Source: Methyloversatilis sp.
GTDB taxonomy: Bacteria > Pseudomonadota > Gammaproteobacteria > Burkholderiales > Rhodocyclaceae
Assembly: GCA_017984755.1 (NCBI GenBank)
Contig: JAGNYW010000028.1
Location: 4,650 to 40,388, forward strand
DNA length: 35,739 nt
Reading direction: 5' to 3'
Position numbers and translations under genes: made by a program. Shown here piece by piece: positions 21,169 to 32,196 of this stretch. Under the pieces are notes generated by a model, which saw only the letters and a program-made list of their open reading frames with translations, was not told where the DNA came from and did no database searches. Each line of letters opens with the position of its first letter. Position 1 is the stretch's first letter.

Positions 21169-21210
21169 GAAACCCGACAATTTTAGTCGGTTTTTGTGCA
21201 CCTGCGTCAA
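21169..21210 (-). promoter_or_regulatory. IscR-like box and predicted promoter before cysE
   Basis: On the minus strand CCGACTAAAATTGTCGGG (21190-21173) closely matches the two boxes before iscR (YYGACTRAAYTTGTCGGG). A promoter with -35 TTGACG (21210-21205) and -10 TAAAAT (21185-21180, 19-base spacer) or ACTAAA (17-base spacer) would have its -10 inside the box. The cysE ATG is 53 bases downstream. Confidence 0.6.
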
Positions 21211-21316
21211 GGTCTGTCGATCGTCCGTCCCGGTCACGCTTTCGCCGACTGACGTGAATGCGACAGCACAGGGCCGGCACGGCTGGCTGCGTCACGCGAT
21301 CTCCCGTCGGCCGAAG

Positions 21317-22072
21317 CTATCCATTCGATCCCGGACGTTTCTTCGGAATGCCTCCGATGGCTTTCAGCGCACCCATCAGCAAGTGAAGCTCTTCGGCTTC
21401 GACCTGCGTGCGGCCGAACAGGCGACGCAGGCGCGGCATCGCACGGCCCGGATTGACCCGGTCGAGAAAGCCTGCATCGAGCATCAGTTGTTCGATCAGC
21501 GCATAAAGGCTTTCAAGCCCTTCGTGCGACGCGGGTTCGGGCGCATCGGTCGTCACCGGCGGCGCCGCACCGACCGCGACGCGCAACTCGTGGCACATGA
21601 TCTGCGCCGCCGCCGCCACGTTCAGCGAACGATAGGTGTCGCTGGTCGAGATGGTGACCGGCAACGAGCACATCGCGACTTCTTCATTGGTCAGGCCAGA
21701 ACTTTCGGTGCCGAACACCAGCGCGATTTCATGGCTGCCGCCGGCAAGCAAGGTCGCCAGTTCGGTCGCCGCGGCCCGAACATCGCGCACCGGCAGCGCC
21801 ATTTCGCGTCGTCGCGCGGTGAGCGCCGCCTGCGCGACGGTGCCGGCCAGCGCAGCGTCGAGGCTGTCGCACAGCACGGCCGCATCGAGCACATCGGTCG
21901 CCCCCGAACTCATGGCCACCGCCTCGTCATGCGGGAAGTGCCTCGGATTCACCAGATAGAGGCGAGACAGGCCCATCACCTTCATCGCCCGCGCGCAGGC
22001 ACCGATATTGCCCGGATGGGTGGTGTGCGACATGACCACGCGCACGCGGTCGAGGGAAGCAAACTGATTCAT
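21317..22072 (-). CDS. trmJ: tRNA (cytidine/uridine-2'-O-)-methyltransferase TrmJ
   Basis: SPOUT-class methyltransferase that modifies the ribose at position 32 of the tRNA anticodon loop. 251 residues. It opens with VRVVMSHTTHPGNIGACARA, and the SAM-binding trefoil-knot region has IALVFGTESSGLTNEEV and DTYRSLNVAAAAQIMCHELR. A C-terminal extension of about 80 residues follows. Its place between divergent suhB and the isc genes matches the E. coli suhB/trmJ/iscR order. Confidence 0.95.
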   Translation of the reverse strand: MNQFASLDRVRVVMSHTTHPGNIGACARAMKVMGLSRLYLVNPRHFPHDEAVAMSSGATDVLDAAVLCDSLDAALAGTVAQAALTARRREMALPVRDVRAAATELATLLAGGSHEIALVFGTESSGLTNEEVAMCSLPVTISTSDTYRSLNVAAAAQIMCHELRVAVGAAPPVTTDAPEPASHEGLESLYALIEQLMLDAGFLDRVNPGRAMPRLRRLFGRTQVEAEELHLLMGALKAIGGIPKKRPGSNG

Positions 22073-22264
22073 GGATTTCGGTCGCGGGTCGGATTCATCG
22101 TCTGCTCCGGTCGCTTTGCAAACCGGCGCGGGCTGCGTGCTCGGGTGGCCTGCGGGTCCGGAAAGCCGGCCGGGCCCTCGTGTTCAGCCCCACCGGTTCA
22201 GTCCGGACAGGGCTGCGTACGGGGAGAATCACGCGCAAACCTCGAATTAAATCGCAACACACCC

Positions 22265-22309
22265 TAAAATGCTCGGCTTTCCCGCCGACATTGCGGACCG
22301 ACGGTCCGC
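22265..22309 (+). promoter_or_regulatory. suhB leader: -10 element and palindromic hairpin
   Basis: TAAAAT at 22265-22270 is a plausible -10 with a poor -35 (TCGAAT, 22242-22247). A perfect hairpin GCGGACC-GAC-GGTCCGC follows at 22293-22309, ending 15 bases before the suhB ATG. No Shine-Dalgarno is visible, so the hairpin may influence translation. The rest of the 252-base trmJ/suhB gap shows nothing clear. Confidence 0.4.
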
Positions 22310-22324
22310 GCACAGACACCACTC

Positions 22325-23134
22325 ATGCATCCGACGCTCACCACCGCCGTCAAGGCCGCCCGCCGCGCAGGGCAGATCATCACCCGCGCCAGCCAGGATG
22401 TAGACCATCTCAAGGTCAGCAGCAAACGGCAGAACGATTTCGTGACCGAGGTCGACCGCGCCGCCGAAGACGCGATCATCGGCATCCTGCGCGAGGCCTA
22501 TCCCGACCACGCCATTCTGGCCGAAGAGAGTGGCGCGACGAACGGCACGGCCGGCGAGTCCGAATACCGCTGGATCATCGATCCGCTCGACGGCACCACG
22601 AACTTCATCCACGGCATGCCGCAGTACGCCGTGTCGATCGCGCTGGAACACCGGGGCCTGATGCAGTCGGCAGTGGTGTTCGATCCGGTGCGCAACGAGC
22701 TGTTCACCGCCAGCCGTGGCCGCGGCGCCTTCCTGAACGACCGCCGCATCCGCGTGTCGCGCCGCGCCAAGCTCGCCGAGTCGCTGGTCGGCACCGGCTT
22801 TCCGTATCGCGTGTTCGACCACGTCGACGCCTATCTGGGCATGTTCAGGGACCTGATGGAAAAGACCTCGGGCCTGCGCCGCCCGGGTGCCGCCGCGCTC
22901 GACCTGGCCTATGTCGCCTGCGGCCGCTTCGATGCCTTCTTCGAAATCGGCCTGTCGCCGTGGGACATCGCTGCCGGCGCGCTGCTGGTCACCGAGGCGG
23001 GTGGCCTGGTCGGCAACCTGACCGGTGAGACCGGCTACCTGGAAAGCGGCAATCTGGTCGCCGCGACGCCGCGCATCTTCCCGGCCATGCTCGCCGCGAT
23101 CGAACCGCACCTGACGGACGCGCTGCGCGCGTGA
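22325..23134 (+). CDS. suhB: Inositol-1-monophosphatase family protein SuhB
   Basis: 269-residue Mg-dependent phosphatase fold. In E. coli SuhB also binds the Nus antitermination complex at rRNA operons. Metal-site residues are Glu67 and Glu68 (LAEESG), Asp86 and Asp89 ([15 protein letters not shown]) and Asp214 ([11 protein letters not shown]). It is divergent from trmJ, the usual proteobacterial arrangement. The ATG at 22325 lacks an obvious ribosome site but gives the family N-terminus ([16 protein letters not shown]). Confidence 0.95.
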   Translation: MHPTLTTAVKAARRAGQIITRASQDVDHLKVSSKRQNDFVTEVDRAAEDAIIGILREAYPDHAILAEESGATNGTAGESEYRWIIDPLDGTTNFIHGMPQYAVSIALEHRGLMQSAVVFDPVRNELFTASRGRGAFLNDRRIRVSRRAKLAESLVGTGFPYRVFDHVDAYLGMFRDLMEKTSGLRRPGAAALDLAYVACGRFDAFFEIGLSPWDIAAGALLVTEAGGLVGNLTGETGYLESGNLVAATPRIFPAMLAAIEPHLTDALRA

Positions 23135-23159
23135 TCCGCGCCGGACAACGTTGACCGGG

Positions 23160-25715
<2,556 letters not shown>

Positions 25716-25795
25716 CCGGATTCGAAATGCGTCGCCCCGCAGCGAAGCTTCGCCCCCGGAATCCAACCCCTGCGCTGACTGACTGAGAACAAGAC

Positions 25796-26185
25796 ATGGC
25801 TTACGCAATCACATGGATCATCGTGGCGCTGATGCTCGGCTTCTGGACGCTGCTCGCATGGACCGCCGACGCGGTGCTGACCTGGCCCGGCTGGAACGCC
25901 GAGGCCTTGTCGACCTGGCCGGCCTGGGTGGTGAGCCTGCAGCCACCGGTCTGGCTGGCGCCGTGGCTGCCGGCGGCATGGCTGGACGCCGGACGGCAGG
26001 TGCTGCTCGACTGGGGCCCGGCGATACAGGCGTCCATCCAGCAGATCCCCGACCTGACCGGATGGCTGAGCGCCATCGTGTGGGGTGTATGGCTGATCGG
26101 TGCGTTCTGTTTCCTGCTGATGGGCATCGCCGCGAGCGCCATGGTGCGGCTGTTCAAGCCGCGCACACCCGCACCGACGGTGTAG
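25796..26185 (+). CDS. Two-pass membrane protein, unknown
   Basis: 129 residues with two hydrophobic segments at about 5-27 (WIIVALMLGFWTLLAW) and 91-115 (AIVWGVWLIGAFCFLLMG). They are separated by a Trp- and Pro-rich loop (WPAWVVSLQPPVWLAPWLPA) and end in a basic tail (RLFKPRTP). I recognise only the general look of a small inner-membrane protein and assign no function. It lies 80 bases after mutS on the same strand with a weak ribosome site (GAGAACAAG). Confidence 0.65.
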   Translation: MAYAITWIIVALMLGFWTLLAWTADAVLTWPGWNAEALSTWPAWVVSLQPPVWLAPWLPAAWLDAGRQVLLDWGPAIQASIQQIPDLTGWLSAIVWGVWLIGAFCFLLMGIAASAMVRLFKPRTPAPTV

Positions 26186-26630
26186 GACAGGCGCCGGATC
26201 AGCCGCGGTTAATTCGGGCAGCGACCTCGTCGGCATTCCACGAAGACAGGAAGGCGCCTACGTCCTCGCCCGGAATCGTGACGCCGTGGCTTCGTCCACG
26301 TCGTAGGCACGGAAGAATTCCCGGGCTGCAAATGAAAGGCGACGGCAGCCCGCGCGGAGCCCGCCGCCGCGCCCGACGACAAGGGCATCGCCACCACTTC
26401 GGGTGGGAGCAGCCTGGCGCAGCAACATCTGTCGGAATTCAGGCATTGATCGGGCGGATGCACGCCTTGATGAATGAGCCGGGGAGGACCATCCGGAGGA
26501 TTTCAGTTATCCGGAATGGTTGATTTCTCGGCATGCACACCGAAAACTTGAGTCGAAACAGTGCACTGCCGATGCCTGCCAGGCGGCTGAACACCGGTCG
26601 CACGGGCACTGCGCCATGCGGACACGCGGA
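26186..26630. other. 445-base gap after the membrane protein gene; possible gene remnant
   Basis: No intact gene fits. On the minus strand, about 26200-26460 reads like a decayed small gene in pieces. One frame gives SSGAAAGSARAAVAFHLQ, the next REFFRAYDVDEATA, and the last VTIPGEDVGAFLSSWNADEV and on to a TGA at 26203-26201. These would join only across two frameshifts. No terminator or repeat is evident. Chance open frames in GC-rich DNA are the alternative. Confidence 0.25.
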
Positions 26631-28244
26631 TCAGGGCGTGCCAGGATCGACCGTCCAGCGGCGCGTGACCTCCCCCGCGCTGCCAACGCTTTCCATGTGC
26701 ACCGGGAAACCCCACAGCCGCGCCACGTGCTTGAGCACTTCGTACGCGTTGTTGTGCAGCGGCCGCTCGTTGTGCTGCGTGTGGCGCAGCATCAGCGAGC
26801 GATCGCCCCGCAGGTTGACACCCCACACCTGGATGTTCGGCTCGCGTGCGCCGAGGTCGTACTGACGCGACATCGCCTCGCGCACCGCGCGGTAGCCCGT
26901 CTCGTCGTGGATGGCGGACACTTCGAGCGTCGGATCGGTCTCGTCATCGACGATGGAGAACAATCTGAAATTGCGCATCACGCGCGGCGACAGGAACTGG
27001 CCGATGAAACTTTCGTCCTTGAAGTTTCGCATCGCATGGTCCAGCGTTTCCAGCCAGTCGCGGCCGGCGATGTCCGGAAACCAGTGGCGATCCTCGTCGG
27101 TCGGCGCTTCGCAGATGCGCTTGATGTCGCTGTACATCGCGAAGCCCAGCGCGTACGGATTCATGCCGCTGTAGGCCGGATGATCGACCGGAGGCTGGAA
27201 CACCACATTGGTATGAGACTTCAGCCATTCGATCATGATGCCGTCGTCGAGATGACCGTCGTCGTACATCGTGTTGAGCAGGTGATGGTGCCAGAACGTG
27301 GCCCAGCCCTCGTTCATCACCTGGGTCTGTCGCTGCGGATAGAAATACTGCGCGACCTTGCGCACGATGCGCACGATCTCCCGCTGCCACGGTTCGAGCA
27401 GAGGCGCGTTCTTCTCGACGAAGTACAGCAGGTTCTCCTGCGGTTCGGCCGGAAAGCGCGGCAGTTCCCGCTCGGCGGCATCGCGGCCGGCCTTCGGCGG
27501 CAGCGTCCTCCAGATCTCGTTCACCTGCTGCTGCGCGTAGGCTTCGCGGTCCTTGGCGCGCTCGAGTTCCTGCATGAGGCTGAGCTTGCCGGGCCGGCGA
27601 TAGCGGTCCACGCCGTAGTTCATCAGCGCGTGACAGCTGTCGAGCAGCAGTTCGACCGCATCGATGCCATGTCGCTCTTCGCACGCGGCAACATAGTTCT
27701 TTGCGTAGACCAGGTAATCGACGATGGACGAGGCGTCCGTCCACATGCGGAACAGGTAGTTGCCCTTGAAGAAGCTGTTGTGGCCGTATGCGGCGTGGGC
27801 GATCACCAGCGCCTGCATGGCCATCGTGTTCTCCTCCATCAGGTAGCTGATGCAGGGGTCGGAATTGATGACGATTTCGTAGGCCAGACCCATCTGGCCG
27901 CGGCGATAATTCTTCTCGGTGCTGATGAATTCCTTGCCGTAGCTCCAGTGCCGGTAGTTGACCGGCATGCCGACCGAGGCATAGGCATCCATCATCTGTT
28001 CGGCCGTGATGATCTCGAGCTGGTTCGGATACGTCTCGAGACCGAAGCGCTGCGCCGTGGCGCGGATGACCGTGTGGTACTGCTCGATCAGTTCGAAGGT
28101 CCAGTCGCTCGGTCCGGGCAGCCTCGCGCTGGCGCGTTCGGTCGATGGCAGGGGCGCGCGCAGCGGCGCACGGCTGCGGCGGCCGCCGTAACCACCGGGC
28201 GATGCCCCCTGCCCGACCTGCCGACGATTGAAGCTGTCGCTCAT
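26631..28244 (-). CDS. ycgB: SpoVR/YcgB family protein
   Basis: 537 residues of the SpoVR family, a conserved cytoplasmic protein that in enterobacteria is stationary-phase controlled and in Bacillus affects the spore cortex; its biochemistry is unsettled. Characteristic segments are MPVNYRHWSYGKEFISTEKN, LAYEIVINSDPCISYLMEEN, NEGWATFWHHH and NPYALGFAMYSDIKRICE. The first 45 residues are low-complexity and Arg/Pro-rich. The ATG overlaps the yeaH stop codon (ATGA), with a GAAGGGG ribosome site, so the three genes yeaG-yeaH-ycgB form one operon. The name follows E. coli. Confidence 0.93.
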   Translation of the reverse strand: MSDSFNRRQVGQGASPGGYGGRRSRAPLRAPLPSTERASARLPGPSDWTFELIEQYHTVIRATAQRFGLETYPNQLEIITAEQMMDAYASVGMPVNYRHWSYGKEFISTEKNYRRGQMGLAYEIVINSDPCISYLMEENTMAMQALVIAHAAYGHNSFFKGNYLFRMWTDASSIVDYLVYAKNYVAACEERHGIDAVELLLDSCHALMNYGVDRYRRPGKLSLMQELERAKDREAYAQQQVNEIWRTLPPKAGRDAAERELPRFPAEPQENLLYFVEKNAPLLEPWQREIVRIVRKVAQYFYPQRQTQVMNEGWATFWHHHLLNTMYDDGHLDDGIMIEWLKSHTNVVFQPPVDHPAYSGMNPYALGFAMYSDIKRICEAPTDEDRHWFPDIAGRDWLETLDHAMRNFKDESFIGQFLSPRVMRNFRLFSIVDDETDPTLEVSAIHDETGYRAVREAMSRQYDLGAREPNIQVWGVNLRGDRSLMLRHTQHNERPLHNNAYEVLKHVARLWGFPVHMESVGSAGEVTRRWTVDPGTP

Positions 28245-29515
28245 GCTGTCGCCCCTTCCTTTCTGAACAGATCACGGAACACCGGATAGATCTGATCGGA
28301 CCCGCTCGCCTTGCGCATGGCGAAATTGGCCGCTTCATCGACCAGGGACGCGTATTCGTGCCACAGGCTCTGTTCCTCGTCCACCACCTGGATATAGGCG
28401 AAATAGCGGCACTGCGGCAGGATTTTCTGCTCCAGCAACTCACGGCAGCGCGGACTGTCGTCATGCCAGTTGTCGCCATCGCTGGCCTGGGCACCGTAGA
28501 TGTTCCACTCGCCGCGCGGGTAGCGCGCCTGGATGATGGATTCCATCAGCACCAGCGCGCTCGACACCACGGTGCCGCCGGTTTCCGTCGCGTGGAAGAA
28601 CTCGTGCTCATCCACCTCCTGCGCCTGCGTGTGGTGCCGGATGAATACGATTTCTATCCGTTCGTAATGCCGGGTCAGGAACAGATACAGCAGGATGAAG
28701 AAGCGCTTGGCCAGATCCTTGCGCGCCTCGTCCATCGAACCGGACACATCCATCACGCAGAACATGACTGCCTTGGCAGTCGGCACCGGCGTGCGCACGC
28801 GACTGCGGTAGCGCAGATCGATCGGGTCGAGGAAGGGGATGCGGCCGATGCGCGCGCGCAGCGCTTCGATGTCGCGTTCGATCAGCTCGATCTCGCGCTG
28901 GCGCTCGACCGTGACCGGCTGCCCGCGCAGATCTTCGAGCAGGGCTTCGAGACGATGCAGTTCGCGCCGCGATTCGCTGCCCAGAGCAATGCGCCGGCCG
29001 ATGGCACCGCGCATCGAACGCACCACATGCAGGTTGTTCGGCGTGCCGTCGCTGGAAAAGCCGGCCCGGTGCGTCTTGTACTCCGGCGTTTCGGCCAGCG
29101 TGGTGCGGATCAGGTTGGGCAGCGCCAGGTCGTCGAAGAAGACCTGCATGAACTCCTCCTTCGACAGGTGGAAGACGAAGTCGTCATCACCGCCGCCCGA
29201 ATCGCCGGCCTGACCGCCACCGCCTCCGCCGCTGCCCCCCTGCGGCCGCTCGATGCGGTCGCCGCGCAGGAAGTCCTTGTTGCCCGGATGCACGGTTTCC
29301 CGCCGGCCGCCCTGGCCATGGCCGAACACCGGCTCGCTGATGTCGCGGCGCGGGATGTGGATGTCCTCGCCCTGCGCGATGTCGCGTATGCCGCGTCCTT
29401 CCACGGCGCGCTTCACCGCCTCGCGGATCTGCTCCTTGTGGCGGCGCAGGAAGCGCTCCCGGTTGCCGATGGACTTGTTCTTGCCGGCCAGCCGTCGATC
29501 GATGATCTGCTGCAA
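28241..29515 (-). CDS. yeaH: YeaH/YhbH family protein (DUF444, VWA-like)
   Basis: 424 residues. The N-terminus IDRRLAGKNKSIGNRERFLR matches YeaH and supports the TTG start at 29515, which has GGAGGG six bases upstream. A glycine-rich linker follows (near residues 90-105). The C-terminal von Willebrand A-like domain has the metal site CVMDVSGSMDEARKDLAKRF, then HHTQAQEVDEHEFFHATETG and GTVVSSALVLME. It is the usual partner of the PrkA/YeaG kinase and SpoVR and probably forms a stress-response module with them. Molecular role is not established. Confidence 0.93.
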   Translation of the reverse strand: MQQIIDRRLAGKNKSIGNRERFLRRHKEQIREAVKRAVEGRGIRDIAQGEDIHIPRRDISEPVFGHGQGGRRETVHPGNKDFLRGDRIERPQGGSGGGGGGQAGDSGGGDDDFVFHLSKEEFMQVFFDDLALPNLIRTTLAETPEYKTHRAGFSSDGTPNNLHVVRSMRGAIGRRIALGSESRRELHRLEALLEDLRGQPVTVERQREIELIERDIEALRARIGRIPFLDPIDLRYRSRVRTPVPTAKAVMFCVMDVSGSMDEARKDLAKRFFILLYLFLTRHYERIEIVFIRHHTQAQEVDEHEFFHATETGGTVVSSALVLMESIIQARYPRGEWNIYGAQASDGDNWHDDSPRCRELLEQKILPQCRYFAYIQVVDEEQSLWHEYASLVDEAANFAMRKASGSDQIYPVFRDLFRKEGATA

Positions 29516-29553
29516 GATGTGCCCTCCGTCCGATCAGTCATTGAGTCGATGCG

Positions 29554-31476
29554 TCACGAACTCTTGCGCACGCGCAGGTACCACTCGCACAGCAGCCTGA
29601 CCTGCTTCGGCGTGTAGCCCTTGTTGACCATGCGGTTGACGAAATCCTCGTGCTTCTTGGCGTCGTCTGCGCTGGCCTTGGCGTTGAAGCTGATGACCGG
29701 CAGCAGTTCTTCGGTGTTGGAGAACATCTTCTTCTCGATCACCGTGCGCAGTTTTTCGTAACTGGTCCACAGCGGGTTCTTGCCCGCGTTGCTGGCGCGC
29801 GCGCGCAGCACGAAGTTCACGATTTCATTGCGGAAATCCTTCGGATTGCTGATGCCTGCCGGTTTCTCGATCTTTTCCAGCTCGGCGTTGAGCGACCCGC
29901 GGTCGAACACTTCGCCGGTGTCGGTATCGCGGTACTCCTGGTCCTGAATCCAGTAGTCGGCGTAGGTGACGTAGCGATCGAAGATGTTCTGGCCGTACTC
30001 GGAATAGCTCTCCAGGTAGGCAGTCTGGATCTCCTTGCCGATGAACTCGGCGTAGCGCGGCGACAGGTGTTCCTTGATGTACGAGATGTACTTCTGTTCG
30101 GTATCGGCCGGAAACTGCTCGCGCTCGATCTGCTGTTCGAGCACGTACATCAGGTGCACCGGGTTGGCTGCCACTTCGGTCGAATCGAAATTGAACACCT
30201 TGGAAATGATCTTGAAGGCGAAGCGCGTCGACACCCCGCTCATGCCTTCGTCGACGCCGGCGTAGTCGCGGTACTCCTGATAGCTCTTGGCGCGCGGGTC
30301 GGTGTCCTTCAGGTTCTCGCCGTCGTACACCTGCATCTTCGAATAGAGGCTGGAATTCTCCGGCTCCTTAAGCCGGGTCAGCACGGCGAACTGCGCCATC
30401 ATCTTCAGCGTGCCCGGCGCGCAGATGGCCTGCGCGAGAGACGAGCCGCGCAGCAGCTTTTCGTAGATCTTCACCTCGTCGCTCACGCGCAGGCAGTAAG
30501 GCACCTTGACGATGTAGATGCGGTCGAGAAAGGCTTCGTTGTTCTTGTTGTTGCGGAAGGCCTTCCACTCGCTTTCATTCGAGTGCGCCAGCACCACGCC
30601 GTCGAACGGGATGGCACCGAAGCCTTCCGTGCCCTTGAAGTTGCCTTCCTGCGTGGCGGTGAGCAGCGGGTGCAGCACCTTGATCGGCGCCTTGAACATT
30701 TCGACGAATTCGAGCAGACCCTGATTGGCGAGGCACAGGCCACCCGAAAAGCTGTAGGCATCGGGATCGTCCTGGGCATAGGTTTCGAGCTTGCGGATGT
30801 CGACCTTGCCCACCAGGCTCGAAATGTCCTGATTGTTCTCGTCACCCGGCTCGGTCTTCGCGATGCCAACCTGCTTCAGTATGCTGGGGTAGCGCTTGAC
30901 CACCCTGAACCGGCGGATGTCGCCGCCGAATTCCTCCAGACGCTTGACCGCCCACGGGCTCAGAACGCGGTTGAGGTAGCGGCGGGGAATGCCGTATTCC
31001 TTCTCCAGGATGTCGCCGTCCTCGGCCGCATCGAACAGCCCGAGCGGCGACTCGTTCACCGGTGATCCCTTGATCGCGTAGAACGGCACTTCCTGCATCA
31101 GCGCCTTCAGGCGTTCGGCGATGGAGCTCTTGCCTCCGCCGACCGGGCCCAGCAGATAGAGGATCTGCTTCTTCTCCTCCAGCCCCTGCGCGGCATGGCG
31201 GAAGTAGCTCACCACCTGTTCGATCGAGTCCTCCATGCCGTAGAACTCGGCGAAGGCGGGATAGATCTTGATCACCTTGTTGGCGAACAGGCGCGACAGC
31301 CGGGGATCGTTGCGCGTGTCCACCGTCTGCGGCTCGCCGATCGCCTTGAGCATGCGTTCGGCGGCGCTCGCGTAGGTCAGCGGAGCGCGCCTGCACTCAT
31401 CCAGATATTCTTCGAGCGAAAGTTCCTCTTCACGCGTACGGTCGTAGCGTGCGGCGAAGTGACTGACGATGTCCAT
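29554..31476 (-). CDS. yeaG: PrkA/YeaG serine protein kinase
   Basis: 640-residue protein with an AAA+ type N-terminal domain (Walker A LLGPVGGGKSSIAERL) and the C-terminal PrkA kinase-like domain. In E. coli YeaG acts in stationary phase and nitrogen-starvation adaptation together with YeaH. Family text includes EPRLSRLFANKVIKIYPAFA-like N-terminal sequence and EFYGMEDSIEQVVSYFRHAA. A TTG four codons upstream (31488) is possible, but the ATG at 31476 has GGAG with six-base spacing. It is first in the yeaG-yeaH-ycgB operon. Confidence 0.95.
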   Translation of the reverse strand: MDIVSHFAARYDRTREEELSLEEYLDECRRAPLTYASAAERMLKAIGEPQTVDTRNDPRLSRLFANKVIKIYPAFAEFYGMEDSIEQVVSYFRHAAQGLEEKKQILYLLGPVGGGKSSIAERLKALMQEVPFYAIKGSPVNESPLGLFDAAEDGDILEKEYGIPRRYLNRVLSPWAVKRLEEFGGDIRRFRVVKRYPSILKQVGIAKTEPGDENNQDISSLVGKVDIRKLETYAQDDPDAYSFSGGLCLANQGLLEFVEMFKAPIKVLHPLLTATQEGNFKGTEGFGAIPFDGVVLAHSNESEWKAFRNNKNNEAFLDRIYIVKVPYCLRVSDEVKIYEKLLRGSSLAQAICAPGTLKMMAQFAVLTRLKEPENSSLYSKMQVYDGENLKDTDPRAKSYQEYRDYAGVDEGMSGVSTRFAFKIISKVFNFDSTEVAANPVHLMYVLEQQIEREQFPADTEQKYISYIKEHLSPRYAEFIGKEIQTAYLESYSEYGQNIFDRYVTYADYWIQDQEYRDTDTGEVFDRGSLNAELEKIEKPAGISNPKDFRNEIVNFVLRARASNAGKNPLWTSYEKLRTVIEKKMFSNTEELLPVISFNAKASADDAKKHEDFVNRMVNKGYTPKQVRLLCEWYLRVRKSS

Positions 31477-32157
31477 GTTGATCTCCAAAGTCTCCGTTAG
31501 CCTTCAAAAACTGACTCTGTGCGCCATGTCCGGCACCTGTGATCCAGTGCCGTCGCAGCGGTGCGAGTACCGCTTCATGCACGACCTCCTGCGCTGAGAG
31601 GTCTACGGCGAAGCATGAAGAAAGTGTTGGCTTCAGCACGCCGGCGGGCGAACTCCATCGCGTGGATCCCATCGCTCCCGCGCTCGTCCCGTCTTCTCCG
31701 GAACAGTCGGCACACCTTCCGTCATTGCGTTTTCCACTATTGAATCGAGGGTGCGGCGAGCAGCTTAGTTCCCGCCCGGCAGCCGCTGTTCGCAGGTAGT
31801 CAAGGCGCATCGGACAGTGTTGTTGACGCATGAAGCCGGGCGGTCGTTGACCCTTCACAGCAAATTGCGGTCCAGGACGCCCGCAGAAGGACTGGAGCCC
31901 GCAGCGAACCCGGTGTGGTGCCATGCCGGGAAACCGAGTGCAAAGCCGCACGCAGTGCGCGTTGCGTGGCCGGAGGACAGGCGGATGAAGCAGCACGCCG
32001 GACGGCTTCGTGCGGTATCCCGTTCAGTGCGCCCCGGTGTGTGTGACCGTCGCGGCACCTCAGGCTGCGCCCCGTGATGGTGCACAACTTGACGTGACAC
32101 GCACATGCGATGACGACGCACGCTGGCAGACGCACCGAACGGATGCTCGTGCTTATA
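31477..32157. other. About 680 bases without a convincing gene (yeaG upstream / dnaE2 upstream)
   Basis: This stretch separates divergent yeaG and dnaE2. Frames of up to about 190 codons are open on both strands, but their translations are Arg-, Ser- and Cys-rich without domain-like text, as expected of chance frames in GC-rich DNA. No imuA, imuB or lexA-like sequence is present. The only coding candidate is a 24-codon frame just before yeaG. The yeaG promoter must lie here, but I cannot place it; I see no clear sigma-54 element. Confidence 0.5.
31504..31578 (-). CDS. Possible 24-residue leader peptide before yeaG
   Basis: A 24-codon frame (MKRYSHRCDGTGSQVPDMAH, ending RVSF) whose ATG has a near-perfect AGGAGGT five bases upstream. 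It ends 27 bases before the yeaG ATG. The strong ribosome site is the whole case for it. It could be a leader peptide that sets yeaG translation, or chance. Confidence 0.25.
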   Translation of the reverse strand: MKRYSHRCDGTGSQVPDMAHRVSF

Positions 32158-32173
32158 CTGTATTTAATCACAG
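32158..32173 (+). promoter_or_regulatory. LexA (SOS) box before dnaE2
   Basis: CTGTATTTAATCACAG fits the CTGT-N8-ACAG LexA consensus exactly. It overlaps a likely -10 (TATACT, 32154-32159) and lies 23 bases before the dnaE2 ATG, a repressing position. dnaE2 is therefore predicted to be DNA-damage inducible. Confidence 0.85.
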
Positions 32174-32196
32174 TCAATGAAACCACCTGCAGCGCC

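Noticed and set aside
31539-32121. Open frames of 60 to 190 codons on both strands between yeaG and dnaE2
   Set aside because: They overlap each other on both strands, lack ribosome sites and have low-information Arg/Ser/Cys-rich translations.
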